64,000 bases of DNA from Oidiodendron maius Zn (Eukaryota > Ascomycota > Leotiomycetes > Myxotrichaceae): positions 1,860,001 to 1,924,000 of the forward strand of contig KN832876.1 of the NCBI GenBank assembly GCA_000827325.1, written 5' to 3'. Position numbers and translations under genes: made by a program. The notes beneath the pieces are model-generated. The model searched no databases. It saw only the letters and a list, made by a program, of their open reading frames with translations, and was not told where the DNA came from. Position 1 is the stretch's first letter. The number at the start of each line of letters is the position of its first letter. Shown piece after piece: positions 48,576 to 59,219 of the stretch.

Positions 48576-51261
48576 ATGGCTTCTTCACAGCCAGCGGCCG
48601 CAGAAGGCGAATTTTCTTCTGCTGATGACTTTATTCCCACGTTCTATGTGGGCCACCATGAGTCCAAGCGGGCTCTGCCTGTCACAGACTTTGCTCTGCG
48701 ACAGGCTCAAGATATTGGAGTATCTCTCTCCCACCAGCCCAGAGGAATATATGCTGACAAGTCCAGTATGACATGCTGACAAGTCCAATAACAAATGCCC
48801 ACTTCCAATCCAGAGTGTCCAGTCTAGTGTCAATTCATCTCGAAGAACTCTCTAACCTCCAATCTCTGGAGATTTCCTCCACCAAAAACGTCCCACCTGC
48901 TCCTATCATACCTCCTCTAACTCCGTTGGATACGCCACTGACTCCCGGAGATATTGTCTCCCAACTCATTGCAGTCTCCAGCCCGTGGATTGATTTGTGT
49001 TCCCCAGACCCGCTAATTAGCAACATATCCAGACAAGTTCTAAACATAGAAATAGCATACGCTTCCTTCTGCGGCATTTCAAATGTCGTCATTCCTGGAC
49101 CACGATTGCGCGGCAGCGGCTCTATGGAGAGTGATGGACTTATACAATATGCCCGTGCAATTCAAGAAGCGCTTACCATGTCGGGCTACCTTCATATGGC
49201 AATTCACATACCTATGTATGGGTATGAAGAAAAAAAGGACATTGTGGGCGACTTGATGTTGTTCTCCAGACATCAAGAGTCTATTTCGGCCGACACAAAT
49301 AAGGAGATGGATTTTTTTGAGACTTGGGACGCGTGGAATTTAATCCGGAGTGTATGTAAATACAATTCAAGATTATCCGTAGGTAAGAGACCATATACAG
49401 CCATTTATCTTCCACTTCTTGCAGATATGTGGAGCACGGTAAATTGCTATTGAGAGAGCTGAGACCCTTCGGAGCGCGATTTCCAACTCTGAAGGTACTA
49501 TTCCCGCTCTCTCTTGCATACTTTTGTCAAGTAATAAAGGCTGACTTTTTACTGTGCAGCTCTTGCAGTCCCACGTCAACTCCCAATCGAATCCTTGCAG
49601 TCACGTTGGTTTGCTGAGCCTTTGCGACTGATATCACTCACTTCCTCAACATTTCTTAAGAATAAAGGGGGTCATCCGGTTCTTAGTAAGGCCCACCAGG
49701 CAATGATATCAAGATATATGCGTCTCAAGATGCCACCATGGATTTTGCTATCCGATGTTGGGCCTATTCCAGGTTTAGAGGGCCCGCTACAGTACCCAAC
49801 AGCAGACGGATTTCCATCGCCAAGTGCAACCGCAGATGCCTCTAGAGAATCTTCTCCTACTCCCGCAGAAAGTGCTGGTAACCCGAGAGAATCTCAGAAG
49901 CCGTATCCAAGAGCAAAGGACCTCGCAGCCCACCTTGTGTATATCAGACATCTCCAGAGAAACCAACCGGCCAGGACAACTATCGAAAGATTTGGTTCAG
50001 GCTACCAGGACTATCTGCAAGCGCCTCTCCAGCCTCTGGCAGACAATTTGGAGTCCGTGACTTATGAAGTTTTTGAAAAGGACCCAGTAAAATATGATTG
50101 GTATGAACGAGCTGTTGCACAGGCACTGTTGGATTGGTCTAAGCAGAACAAGCCTACTTCCAGTCCTGTTGGGGCTGTAGTCATTGCTGTAGCAGGCTCT
50201 GGCAGAGGACCTTTGGTAACTCGTTCCTTGAGGGCAAGTGAGACAACCGGTGTCCCAGTTGAGGTCTGGGCTGTTGAGAAGAATCCAAATGCATATGTGT
50301 TATTACAAAGACATAATATAGATGATTGGGGAGGTGCAGTGAACGTTGTGAAGAGCGATATGCGTGCCTGGAAAGGACCACAAAGGGCCGCCACTACTTC
50401 AGACGGCTCCATGGCGCTGACACATGGCAAAGTCGATATTCTTGTTTCCGAACTACTAGGATCTTTTGCGGACAATGAGCTGTCGCCAGAGTGCTTGGAT
50501 GGCGTGCAGCACGTCTTAGCTCCGCAGCATGGTATCTCGATTCCAAGCTCATACACGGCACATTTAACACCCGTTCTCGCTCCAAGGCTGCACGCTGATA
50601 TATCCCAAAGAGCCAGTACTGATTCCACAGCCGCTGACACGCCATATGTAGTTCTACTTCATGCAATTGACTACCTGGCAATCTCTGTTCCTGGCAGTCC
50701 CCGCTTTCAACAGGCATGGGAGTTTTCTCATCCCCTACCTTCTGCTACACTTGCCACCGCGGAAGCAAGGAGGGGCGGTGGGGTTAGTGGAGGTGGTGGA
50801 GGAAGTATGTCTGGTGGGGATGGTGCTAATGAACACAACTCCCGTTATGCACGTCTGAAGTTTGTGTGCAGAGACAGGGGCGTGGTGCATGGGCTTGGAG
50901 GTTACTTTGAAGCGGTGCTTTATGGTGGCCAAGAGGAAAAGGTTGAACTGAGTACTAGACCTGACAACATTGACGCCAAGAGCAAGGATATGATCTCTTG
51001 GTTTCCGATCTTCTTCCCTTTAAAGGTATGTTTACTTGATTCTACAATTGTTAGTGAGAAAATGCTCACTTTGCTATCTAGGATGCTCTCTATCTTCCCG
51101 ATGACTCGGAGGTAGAGATTAGTATATGGAGACAAACTGATGATAGGAAAGTCTGGTATGAGTGGATAGTAGAGGCTTTTGTTGTGGTTGGTCCTACCAA
51201 GAGGATAAGATTGGGAGCAAGTGAAATGGGGAGCAGTCGAAAGGGAGGGTGTCTTATGTAA
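48576..51261 (+). CDS. SKB1: Protein arginine methyltransferase 5 (PRMT5/Skb1/Hsl7)
   Basis: Type II enzyme making symmetric dimethylarginine; in yeasts Hsl7/Skb1 also acts in the morphogenesis checkpoint, with Hsl1 in budding yeast. Four exons (48576-48719, 48767-49382, 49560-51025, 51082-51261) give 801 residues. N-terminal TIM barrel: YDMLTSPITNAHFQSRV and FETWDAWNLIRSVCKYNSRL; RWFAEPLRLISL follows. Methyltransferase: VVIAVAGSGRGPLVTRSLRA (SAM site), VWAVEKNPNAYVLL, and the double-E loop VSELLGSFADNELSPECLDG. The C-terminal barrel holds a glycine-rich insert near 50770-50830. A Ser/Pro-rich insert follows SDVGPIPGLEGPLQYP. Intron 2 is 177 nt, longer than the rest. Confidence 0.94.
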
Positions 51262-51550
51262 CCATTTCACTCTATGCCAGGGTGGCAAACCTGGATTGCG
51301 GTTGATGTTTCTGATTGAGAATCGTGGAGACTTTCTCTGCTGCAGAAAGATAAATTATGCATTGATACCTCAGCAAGAATAAACTTGCTTTAACGCCGAG
51401 CCTTTAGTTTAATAGTGAACATTTGCCCAAAGATCCACGATTATCAACTTTTCGTTGAAAGAACCAATCCAGATCCCTACACACAGGCCCTGCCATGATG
51501 ACCTGCGTCACCAATAATCAGGTTCACGTAGGCTCATGTCTCTCACCCCT

Positions 51551-52014
51551 TCATCCCTCCATCTTTGTGTCGGTGCCGTTATTCTGATTTGCAGCTTGGA
51601 TCCATAGAACGTTGTTACACCTATGTTCAGTCTTAGTACAGTTCTCCAATCCATTCCTCATCATGCAGCAATGATAGGATATACCTGATTAACACTTGGC
51701 CCAAAGCACTGGTCATTTGTTGATCGATCCACTCTTCTGCACCTGATAGTTGGATATTCATGTAGCTGTCGATACTGACTAGACGACCTTTGTATTCGGT
51801 TTGGCCCCACTTCAGACGAATGATGACTTCCTCGTTAACCCTGTGTACTCCCAGATCAGTATAAACTTCACGCTCTCTGTATATAACATCGCCAGGTAGA
51901 AGTTTAACGGCACGTACAGATTCTGCAGCATAGGCCGCGGGTTGATGGGGACAAACTGTCAACAACCGTTAGCATACACAGCTTCACGGGGCATTAGATT
52001 AAATGTACACTCAT
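51551..52014 (-). CDS. SMF1: Small nuclear ribonucleoprotein SmF
   Basis: Member of the heptameric Sm ring around spliceosomal snRNAs. Four exons (52014-52009, 51955-51918, 51840-51685, 51620-51551) give 89 residues. Assembled start MSFVPINPRPMLQNLVNEEV; Sm1 motif VIIRLKWGQTEYKGRLVSID, SYMNIQLSGAEEW and Sm2 motif GQVLIRCNNVLWI. The first coding exon is only the six bases ATGAGT, joined in phase 0 to the second; this split is needed to give the conserved N-terminus. Confidence 0.93.
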
Positions 52015-52408
52015 TGTTGTGGCTGGAAGAGAATTATCCACTGGAGGGAGGCGGAGAATAATTCTGCGCGTTCTAGGCTTGAAAGCTTGTCGCGGTTATG
52101 GCGAGGAATTTGGCTAGCGCTGCTTTTTCGGTGGTTGTGGTTTAGCGAAGGAGTAAGGCTGTAGGCATCAAGCGAGGCTGTGGAAGCAAAACAGCATCGG
52201 AAGCGTTAGAGGGTACCTGGAGGGGGGGTTGGGGGACTTTTTATCCTGCTTTATTGTCTATTTTATACTTGGTTCGAATTGTAGATCGAAGGAGCTAACG
52301 AAATGAATATGTTCTCATGTATAATTAAGGAGATCAATTCGAGCAATTTTGAACAGTTGCGTTCAAATGTGTCAAATTCAGTCCATAGCAGAATCCGTGA
52401 AAGATTAG
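52015..52408. other. SmF promoter and CZIB 3' flank
   Basis: About 390 bp; a G-rich run lies near 52220-52232. No gene seen. Confidence 0.5.
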
Positions 52409-53120
52409 TTAACTCCTCTTAATATCCCATTTTATGTCTTTAATACTGACCTCATCGCCAGCCTTTTCATCATAGTCAAACCACTCACCCTCAGTCAGGT
52501 CGATGGCTCCAAATTTACTTCCTGAGTCAATGCCAGTGGCAATCCACTCCCCCTAGCGAAGAACCTGTTAGATCCGTAATCTTCTGAGAGATAAGGTAGG
52601 TGCTTACATCCGGCATAAATTCTGTAAACTCCAACCCTCTGCAGTCAAATTCGATCATTTTTTGGCTGGTTGGCGGAGATGACTGTTGATATGGAACAGG
52701 AGCGGCTTTGATGGTTGCAGATGACTCTCTCTGGCAAGTTCAGGTCATTAATCCTTTTATTCGTACTACATTACACGTACCTTGCACGACTTGCATTTCC
52801 AGACAAAGTTGGCTTCCCCTCTGCTGCCGCTCATCTCATTGGATTCCTGTCAAAATTAGCTCACAAAGGCCTTAATTTGAAGCCCAGGAAGCTCATGATC
52901 ACATCTCACGTACAAATCGGCTGACGCTCACGGGATTTGGATGCACTTCACGGCAAGATGTGCACTGGACTTTAAAAGTGTACCAGAAAGGGCTTTCAGC
53001 CGTGTCGACCGGTTGGAGCTCAGTCACTCTGGTAGAAATAAGGTATCAGTACATTGCAAACATGTGCAGAGAATACTTTACTTACCCCACCAAGTCTGCT
53101 GTGAGCGTAATAGACAGCAT
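52409..53120 (-). CDS. CZIB: CXXC zinc-binding protein (UPF0587/CZIB, DUF866)
   Basis: Small conserved eukaryotic zinc protein of unclear role. Five exons (53120-53086, 53028-52914, 52846-52781, 52730-52608, 52552-52409) with introns of 50-67 nt give 160 residues. Begins MLSITLTADLVGVTELQPVD; the first CXXC is in FKVQCTSCREVHPN, then GSRGEANFVWKCKSCKRESS with the second, then QKMIEFDCRGLEFTEF and TEGEWFDYDEKAGDEVSI. All family blocks are present, which supports each junction. Divergent from the PPR-like gene, 249 bp between start codons. Confidence 0.93.
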
Positions 53121-53369
53121 ATTCGTTGTTGACTTCTGTGGACCACGCAGAACCGAGGGGATGGTGGGGTTGATATTGGGACGTGAAATTACCGGGGTAA
53201 GAGAGTTACACTTAAAGCAGCACTGCTCTGGGCACGACGATGACCCGGCAGATGCTTGGAACTTCACAGCTTCAGACAATCGACATAATCGTCACCAATT
53301 GCGCTTTTCCACGCACGTCCACCTCCTTAGGAAACTCCTCACTACCATCTTCCTCACTATGATAAGATA

Positions 53370-55577
53370 ATGCAAGCACTCTGGTCTCGCACCGCGCAGG
53401 CCAGCTCCTGTCGGTGTAGCGCTTGTTTACGAGGCGTGACTACCCTAACCCGCCGAACAACCGCTGCGGCCAGCAGACGCAGATTCAATGCTGGCGACTT
53501 ATTTACAGCATGCTATTCGACCATTCTAGCTACTGCCGCTGTTGTGGATGCTAAAGTCAAGGATGATAGAAGAAGAGAATGGGATCGGCTCATTGCCGAA
53601 GCTAAGAGCATACCGATTGAAACACAAGAGGGACGTGAGGGCATACCGGGTGGAAATATACCGAGCAGTTTTGGAGAGAAGTCGGTAGAGATAAGGAATC
53701 CATCTCCTGTCATCTGGGACGGTATCCGCTGGTCAACAGTAACAACGTCGGAATTGCGTTGGACAGCACAACAGGTAGCGGATTCCCGAGATCATGCTAC
53801 AAATCCCCCGTGGATACCAACGGATCGATCTCCTCCAGATTTATTTGATATGAAGGAAGAATGGATAGAAGATAATCCTGAAGGAATCCTGCCTCCTAGA
53901 GAACCGAAGAATCATGTACAGTTTTGCAAGGTTGAGGAAACCGTCGCAAGGCTCGTTAACCGGCTTCTTCTACAATCGAAAACCAACCCCTCCTTCCAGA
54001 GTTCATCTGTATTAGCTGGCGCCAGAGCCGATCTTGTTGCACGAATGAAAGAGATGACAATGCGACTTGATACGCTCCAAGATGGAAATGTTAGAATACC
54101 ATCATACTCGCACTTAGATCCCGTATCAGTCAGACGGGAACAAGCCGAGTTGCATAGCTCTCTAATAGCTCTTCTCGAGACAGCCGACTCCGATAATTCC
54201 AACATCGATGTTATCTTGGCGAAAGTTTGCTACAATCTCCTGATTTCTACATCCCCGCCCAACATCTCCATTTACAACATCCTAATTGAGCATTTCACCC
54301 GGCTCGAAAGGCATGACCTCGCACAAATTGTGGTCGACTCTTTCTTCAACGAGAGCCGATATAGGCCAAACGCAGTAACCATCTGTCTCATTCTCGACCA
54401 CTTCGCTGCAAAGGGTGACTCCCACGGCTTCCGAAAGGTCATCAAACGTATGAGAGGCGACGACGGTGATGTTCGTATCAAGAGGAGGCCACTATCGATC
54501 CTGCCTATCCCATCGATGCAGGATTGGGCAATGAGCAATAAAGTTATTCACAGGAACGGGTTTCTTATTCAGAAGATGCCCCGAAATGCTCAAATCTTTG
54601 ATTCTCTCATCCAAGGATGCCTAAAGTTAGCCGATATCAGTTCCGCAGTTCGTTACTTCCGTGCGGCTCTGCGAGAAGGTTGCCACGTGAAGTCCGGGAT
54701 ACTATATCGAATCGCCGATGCATGCGTGAAGAAACTGGATTATAAGGCTGGTCGCTCTCTGCTCTACACAGTTTTATTGCAGTGGGAAGGTGGAAATTCA
54801 ATAGACCACCCAATAGAGTATTGCCGCACTTCTCGATACGCCATATACCAGATACTCGCCCTCTGCCGTGTCAATTTACATTCGACTGAAAAGCTACCTG
54901 TCAAATCTTCTCGGGAAGCTTTACAAGGACTACTCCTTCACATGAAGATAAAGTCCGTCACCGAATCTGTGGAACGGTCTTCAGAACGCCTGTCACTGAT
55001 AGAAAGCCTTTTGAAGCGGAGTTCAACGGATGATCTTGCCCAGGAGCTCAAGGCTCACACCTTCGCGCTCCGGCTACTAGGGTCACAGAAGTTCCCTGAT
55101 AGTGCATATGAGCGTTTCGACCTCGCCGTTCAAATACTCAAACAAGCTTCACTCTACGAAGCTAGTCGCGACAAGAGAACGAAGCGAAAGAAAACTAAAG
55201 CTCGTCTACATGCACTTGAAACTACGCTTCTCGCACAATTGAAAGACTTCAAATCAATGCAGCAGATGCTGTTACCGATATCCTACAATCGTCTATCTCC
55301 AGGATCAAAGTCAAAATACGACACCTGGACTAAACAGCACCAAAATATACCAATCTCCAGGAAAATGGCCATTTTATTGATCCTTCACGCTGCGGCAGGC
55401 GATGGATCACCGACCAGGGCTAAACCTCCAGGGAACCCGGTCACAGAAAAGGCAGTGTCCGAATCGAAGTTTAGAGTAGATGACATAGCAAGACCTCTAG
55501 AAGTCTCTCCCGGATCATTCTGTGGTTCCTATCCGGGTTTTCCGCGTCCCGTGTCGGTTGCACAGTACCAATTATAG
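53370..55577 (+). CDS. Mitochondrial pentatricopeptide repeat (PPR)-like protein
   Basis: A single uninterrupted frame of 735 residues, unlike most neighbours. The N-terminus is rich in Arg, Ser, Thr and Ala with no acids (MQALWSRTAQASSCRCSACL), typical of mitochondrial targeting, then a block FTACYSTILATAAVVDAKVK and DDRRREWDRLIAEAK that I recall from a conserved Pezizomycotina family of PPR proteins. PPR-like helical pairs: SIYNILIEHFTRLERHDLA, NAVTICLILDHFAAKG, NAQIFDSLIQGCLKLADISS and LYRIADACVKKLDYKAGRS. Such proteins bind organelle RNA and act in expression or stability of mitochondrial transcripts. The target cannot be told. Confidence 0.75.
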   Translation: MQALWSRTAQASSCRCSACLRGVTTLTRRTTAAASRRRFNAGDLFTACYSTILATAAVVDAKVKDDRRREWDRLIAEAKSIPIETQEGREGIPGGNIPSSFGEKSVEIRNPSPVIWDGIRWSTVTTSELRWTAQQVADSRDHATNPPWIPTDRSPPDLFDMKEEWIEDNPEGILPPREPKNHVQFCKVEETVARLVNRLLLQSKTNPSFQSSSVLAGARADLVARMKEMTMRLDTLQDGNVRIPSYSHLDPVSVRREQAELHSSLIALLETADSDNSNIDVILAKVCYNLLISTSPPNISIYNILIEHFTRLERHDLAQIVVDSFFNESRYRPNAVTICLILDHFAAKGDSHGFRKVIKRMRGDDGDVRIKRRPLSILPIPSMQDWAMSNKVIHRNGFLIQKMPRNAQIFDSLIQGCLKLADISSAVRYFRAALREGCHVKSGILYRIADACVKKLDYKAGRSLLYTVLLQWEGGNSIDHPIEYCRTSRYAIYQILALCRVNLHSTEKLPVKSSREALQGLLLHMKIKSVTESVERSSERLSLIESLLKRSSTDDLAQELKAHTFALRLLGSQKFPDSAYERFDLAVQILKQASLYEASRDKRTKRKKTKARLHALETTLLAQLKDFKSMQQMLLPISYNRLSPGSKSKYDTWTKQHQNIPISRKMAILLILHAAAGDGSPTRAKPPGNPVTEKAVSESKFRVDDIARPLEVSPGSFCGSYPGFPRPVSVAQYQL

Positions 55578-56306
55578 CTTCAGTTACGGAAAGGAGAAAT
55601 TTTGTTTTGCTTACGGACGTCCTGTTAATACGAGGCATGCAGTGCATATGGGCATTGATCATGGTTTGGCGTATGAAGCGAATTTTGACGAGTCCTTGGT
55701 ATTAGGACAATTGGCTAGCTGCAAAGTAAATAGAATTTGCCCAGGAAATAGCCATCGGCTTGGGCATATGAATTACATGAAGTTTACTGTTCACCTGCAT
55801 TTACAAGACCAGGGATGTTGTGCACCTTATGGTCATTGTGCCAGGAAATCCATGTCGCAGGATATAGCCATTTCCTTGTTCCTAGTGAGATCCATGTTTG
55901 CCATGATCTAGACCCTAACTGACCCTTTGTTGCACATCGCATTGCAGAAATACAGGTTTTTGGTAGCCGATGATGCCGTAAAGGGCAAGCGAGGCGGTCG
56001 GAAGATACTTCACATCAGGTACGTCAAACGAGGATGTGCAGGCAAGGTACCTCCTGATTCTATTCCTAATCTCAGCAAAGGCTGGTAGTATAGCATGCGA
56101 AATCTGAGGTAGTATGCTTCTGTATCTTTATAAATCACATTGATATTATAGGAAGATGGGCATTCTTCTCGAGAGTTCATTTAATTCATTGCACAGCGGT
56201 ATTTTCGAGTGATATCGTTGCGGCGTGCAGCTAAATCTATTCCTATGGGGCTTCTCCTACGATCCATCGATATGCCCTACCTTTTGAGCAAATCCCGACT
56301 GTTTGC
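55578..56306. other. Convergent 3' region (PPR / ARP3)
   Basis: A 129-codon frame at 55522-55911 overlaps the end of the PPR gene in another frame and has no recognisable content. Otherwise nothing seen. Confidence 0.5.
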
Positions 56307-58001
56307 TCACGATCCTCCAGGACCACCCAGTAGAGCGAACCGACGTACAATCGAGGGGCCAATTTCTTCGTATTCTATCATGAAGCTCGATTAGAATTAA
56401 ATCACGATTTGCTCGTAGAGCATTGTTGGGGGGAAGGGGATGAGTTCTCACCGGCCTTTGTATGGCAGTAGCTCCTGAACTCGGGAGTCTGGCCAAGAAG
56501 GCTTCCTCCAAACCATGGTCCATGTCTCTGCCTCTTATGTGAGATAACTTGTACCTCCAAGCCACCGCTCCTTGCACCGCCGCTCCTGGCCTCGCTGGCT
56601 CTAATCCTAGCATCTACTAGATGCTTGATATCTCGTTGTAACCTGCGGCCGAAATCCTTATACAACGTACTGCCTCCAGAGAGCACAATATTCTTATATA
56701 GACCCCTTCGCACATCAATAGGAGAGGATTGGATGACACCATCGACGACAGTTGGCAGGGGTGTCAGGAAGTCGGAAGAGTAAATCTCGGGATTGAAGAA
56801 AATTTCAGGGGCAAGGAAACGCTCATATCCAACATCAACGGTGACTTTGCGCCCACCGGGTTGAGTAATCTGGTGCTTCACAAAACGAGCTGGATCTCTG
56901 TCGAATCTAGAGAACTCCTTTACGATATCTGGGCAGACATAACAATACTCTTCTTTAATCTCCCCAGCCGTCTTAAGTGATGAATCTGGTTCTCCTCGGT
57001 CTCTGAGGAGAGATTGTACAAAGTACGTTATATCTCGGCCTGCGATAGGAATAGACTTTATAGAAGATCCGATAACATAACCTTCAGCAACTGGGATTAC
57101 GTGAGTAACACCGTCGCCGGAATCAATGACAGTACCTGTCAATGATCGGTCAGAAACTTTAGACGATGTCCACGACGCGGCAAGGGCAAGCACTGCCTGC
57201 ACAGCAATGTAAAGTCCTGCACAGTTGAATGACTCGAACATGATCTCTGCCGTATTTTCGCGGTTCTCAGGAGGATTGAGAGGCTAGAAAATCAAGTATG
57301 AGATAATCGTCTAAACATGATGATGGGAGAACACTTACTGGTTCTGTCAACAGGAAGTAGTGATCTTCGGGCTCAACTCTGAGATATTTAAATATAGAAT
57401 TCGACCAAAATCTTTCCATGTGATCCTGCAGAGGTTAAGTACAGCTCGTAATCCGTCCCGCTGGTGCCTGCTCACCCAATTTTCAATCTGTCCATGCCGG
57501 ATTGGATAGTGTACTCCGTATCCTATAATCTTAGTTATGTTTCTAGAAATTTGGGAAAGCATACACACCTGATCCACTTGATGCAGCAAGAGCTTCGTCG
57601 CCAATGAAAAAATCGAGATCTTCCGTCCCTCTCTTCATGGAGAGATGCCCGCCAGGGCCTGCGCCTCCTGTGAGATAGGATGGTTTATTCGCTACGGCCG
57701 GTCGCCCGGAGCCTGAACCTCCACCACCTGCAGCAGGACCTTTTGTAGCTATTGCCGTTGGGAAAACGAAGGAGGGCGAATCATTGCCTGCGAAGCCTAC
57801 GAGTATGCGTCGTCAGTCAGTTCGTTGAGGATAGCAGCAACGACGCGAAGGACATACCAAGCTTGGAATAACCGGTACCGCTGCGAAAGAGAGTCAGCCT
57901 TATAATCCTTCCGGCTTGGAGACGCTACTTCCAAGGGAAGATAGCCTCGAAAGATTGGAGACCTACTTGTCCATGACAACGGCCGGCGTATGGGAAGCCA
58001 T
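56307..58001 (-). CDS. ARP3: Actin-related protein 3 (Arp3)
   Basis: Subunit of the Arp2/3 complex that nucleates branched actin at endocytic patches. Seven exons (58001-57967, 57880-57858, 57796-57569, 57522-57476, 57425-57339, 57283-56452, 56374-56307) with introns of 46-86 nt give 439 residues. Start [20 protein letters not shown] with the nucleotide-binding loop, then [36 protein letters not shown], then [56 protein letters not shown]; and the end [18 protein letters not shown] short Gly-rich insert after [10 protein letters not shown] is usual in fungal Arp3. Many small 5' exons. Confidence 0.96.
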
Positions 58002-59219
58002 TGTAGAGGGGGCTGCGCAGTACCTTCCCGGCGCTCTGGGAGTGTTATGCGGCAGCTTCAAAGATGGCTTCCTTTGGATTCAATGCCCGTACTGTTTCTT
58101 GTCGTTGTCGCGCGGCCCGCGTAGGTATGTTTCCTGGAGGTGCAGTAAGATAGCAGGCAGTGCGATCAACCGTCGCGGGGTTGTGAAGCGAGCACGTGAC
58201 GTAATCTGCAAATATGTAAAGGGTAAGGTTTAATCACAAACTCACTCATTGGGAGGAAGCATCAAGGCGACCCTTTATGCCTACATCCAATTCTACCGTA
58301 GAGCTTGATTTAAGGAGGAAGGAAGTTTCAACAATGGTGTAAGGCGTACCGCAAGTGCTTTTGTTATCTAAACAGCATGATCCGATGCCAAAGTTTTGCA
58401 TCTCTTGCCGGGAGAGATCCCCCAGCCCAACAACGCTCGTTTATAAAGAACCGCATCAATATCAAAACGTCCCGCATCCCTCATACCATCTTTAGGCCTT
58501 CAGCGGCACTCGTTTAGCTATCTTGTTTTGTCTAGTCCCCTCCATACAGTAAAGTACAAAATTGAAGTATCAATCCTTTGTGTGCGTCCAGGTCTGGGTC
58601 CTCGAGCAGCTTTGGCGACGACCACCTTTTGTCCAGCACTGGCTGCTAAGGGCAGATGGCAGCCATAGATATTTAAGGCTCAAGGCTGTTGTTAGTCAAA
58701 TCGATCTAAAGACTAATGGGCTGCCTGTTGAACAATCCTACAGTTTGTTTTACATTCTCAGAACTCGAGACAAAAGCGCCAAGTGCTGGCAGCGTGGACT
58801 ACACTTCACTATACGGCTGTACGCCCCCGGATTAGATATCTCCTCTTATTTACTATTCACTTGCTACGCGTCACTATTTACTCTACCCATAGAAGTAGAC
58901 CCCCTCCACAGCTGGACTCTGAAGTGGCAACCAAACTACAACGGCAATAGTCTTGCATACCTAGTACGTCGCGACTTCGAAGCCGAAAAGGACAGTGTCT
59001 ATTCAACCTTGCCAAAGCAACAGAAAAGTCTGGAATGATCACGGTTGGACTCTACACGACAAAACTCCAGCACCAGGGAGAAATTTCGGCAAACTAAGGC
59101 GCCTCGTACGCTTTTGAAGATAAAGGCGGGACAACAACTTCACTACCACTTCACCATTATTTGATCAGCCACGCAAATCGCGAGCTCCTAAATTACCGCC
59201 TGGCTCTCCACTACTCCAA
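58002..59219. other. Divergent intergenic region (ARP3 / taspase-like)
   Basis: 1.2 kb. The longest plus-strand frame, at 58562-59038, opens at a TTG and has no recognisable domain. Taken as the two promoters and leaders. Confidence 0.5.

Noticed and set aside
55522-55911. 129-codon frame overlapping the end of the PPR-like gene
   Set aside because: It is an alternative frame of the PPR gene's end plus its 3' flank; no domain.
58562-59038. 158-codon frame between ARP3 and the taspase-like gene
   Set aside because: Starts at a non-ATG codon, has no recognisable content and fills the expected promoter space.
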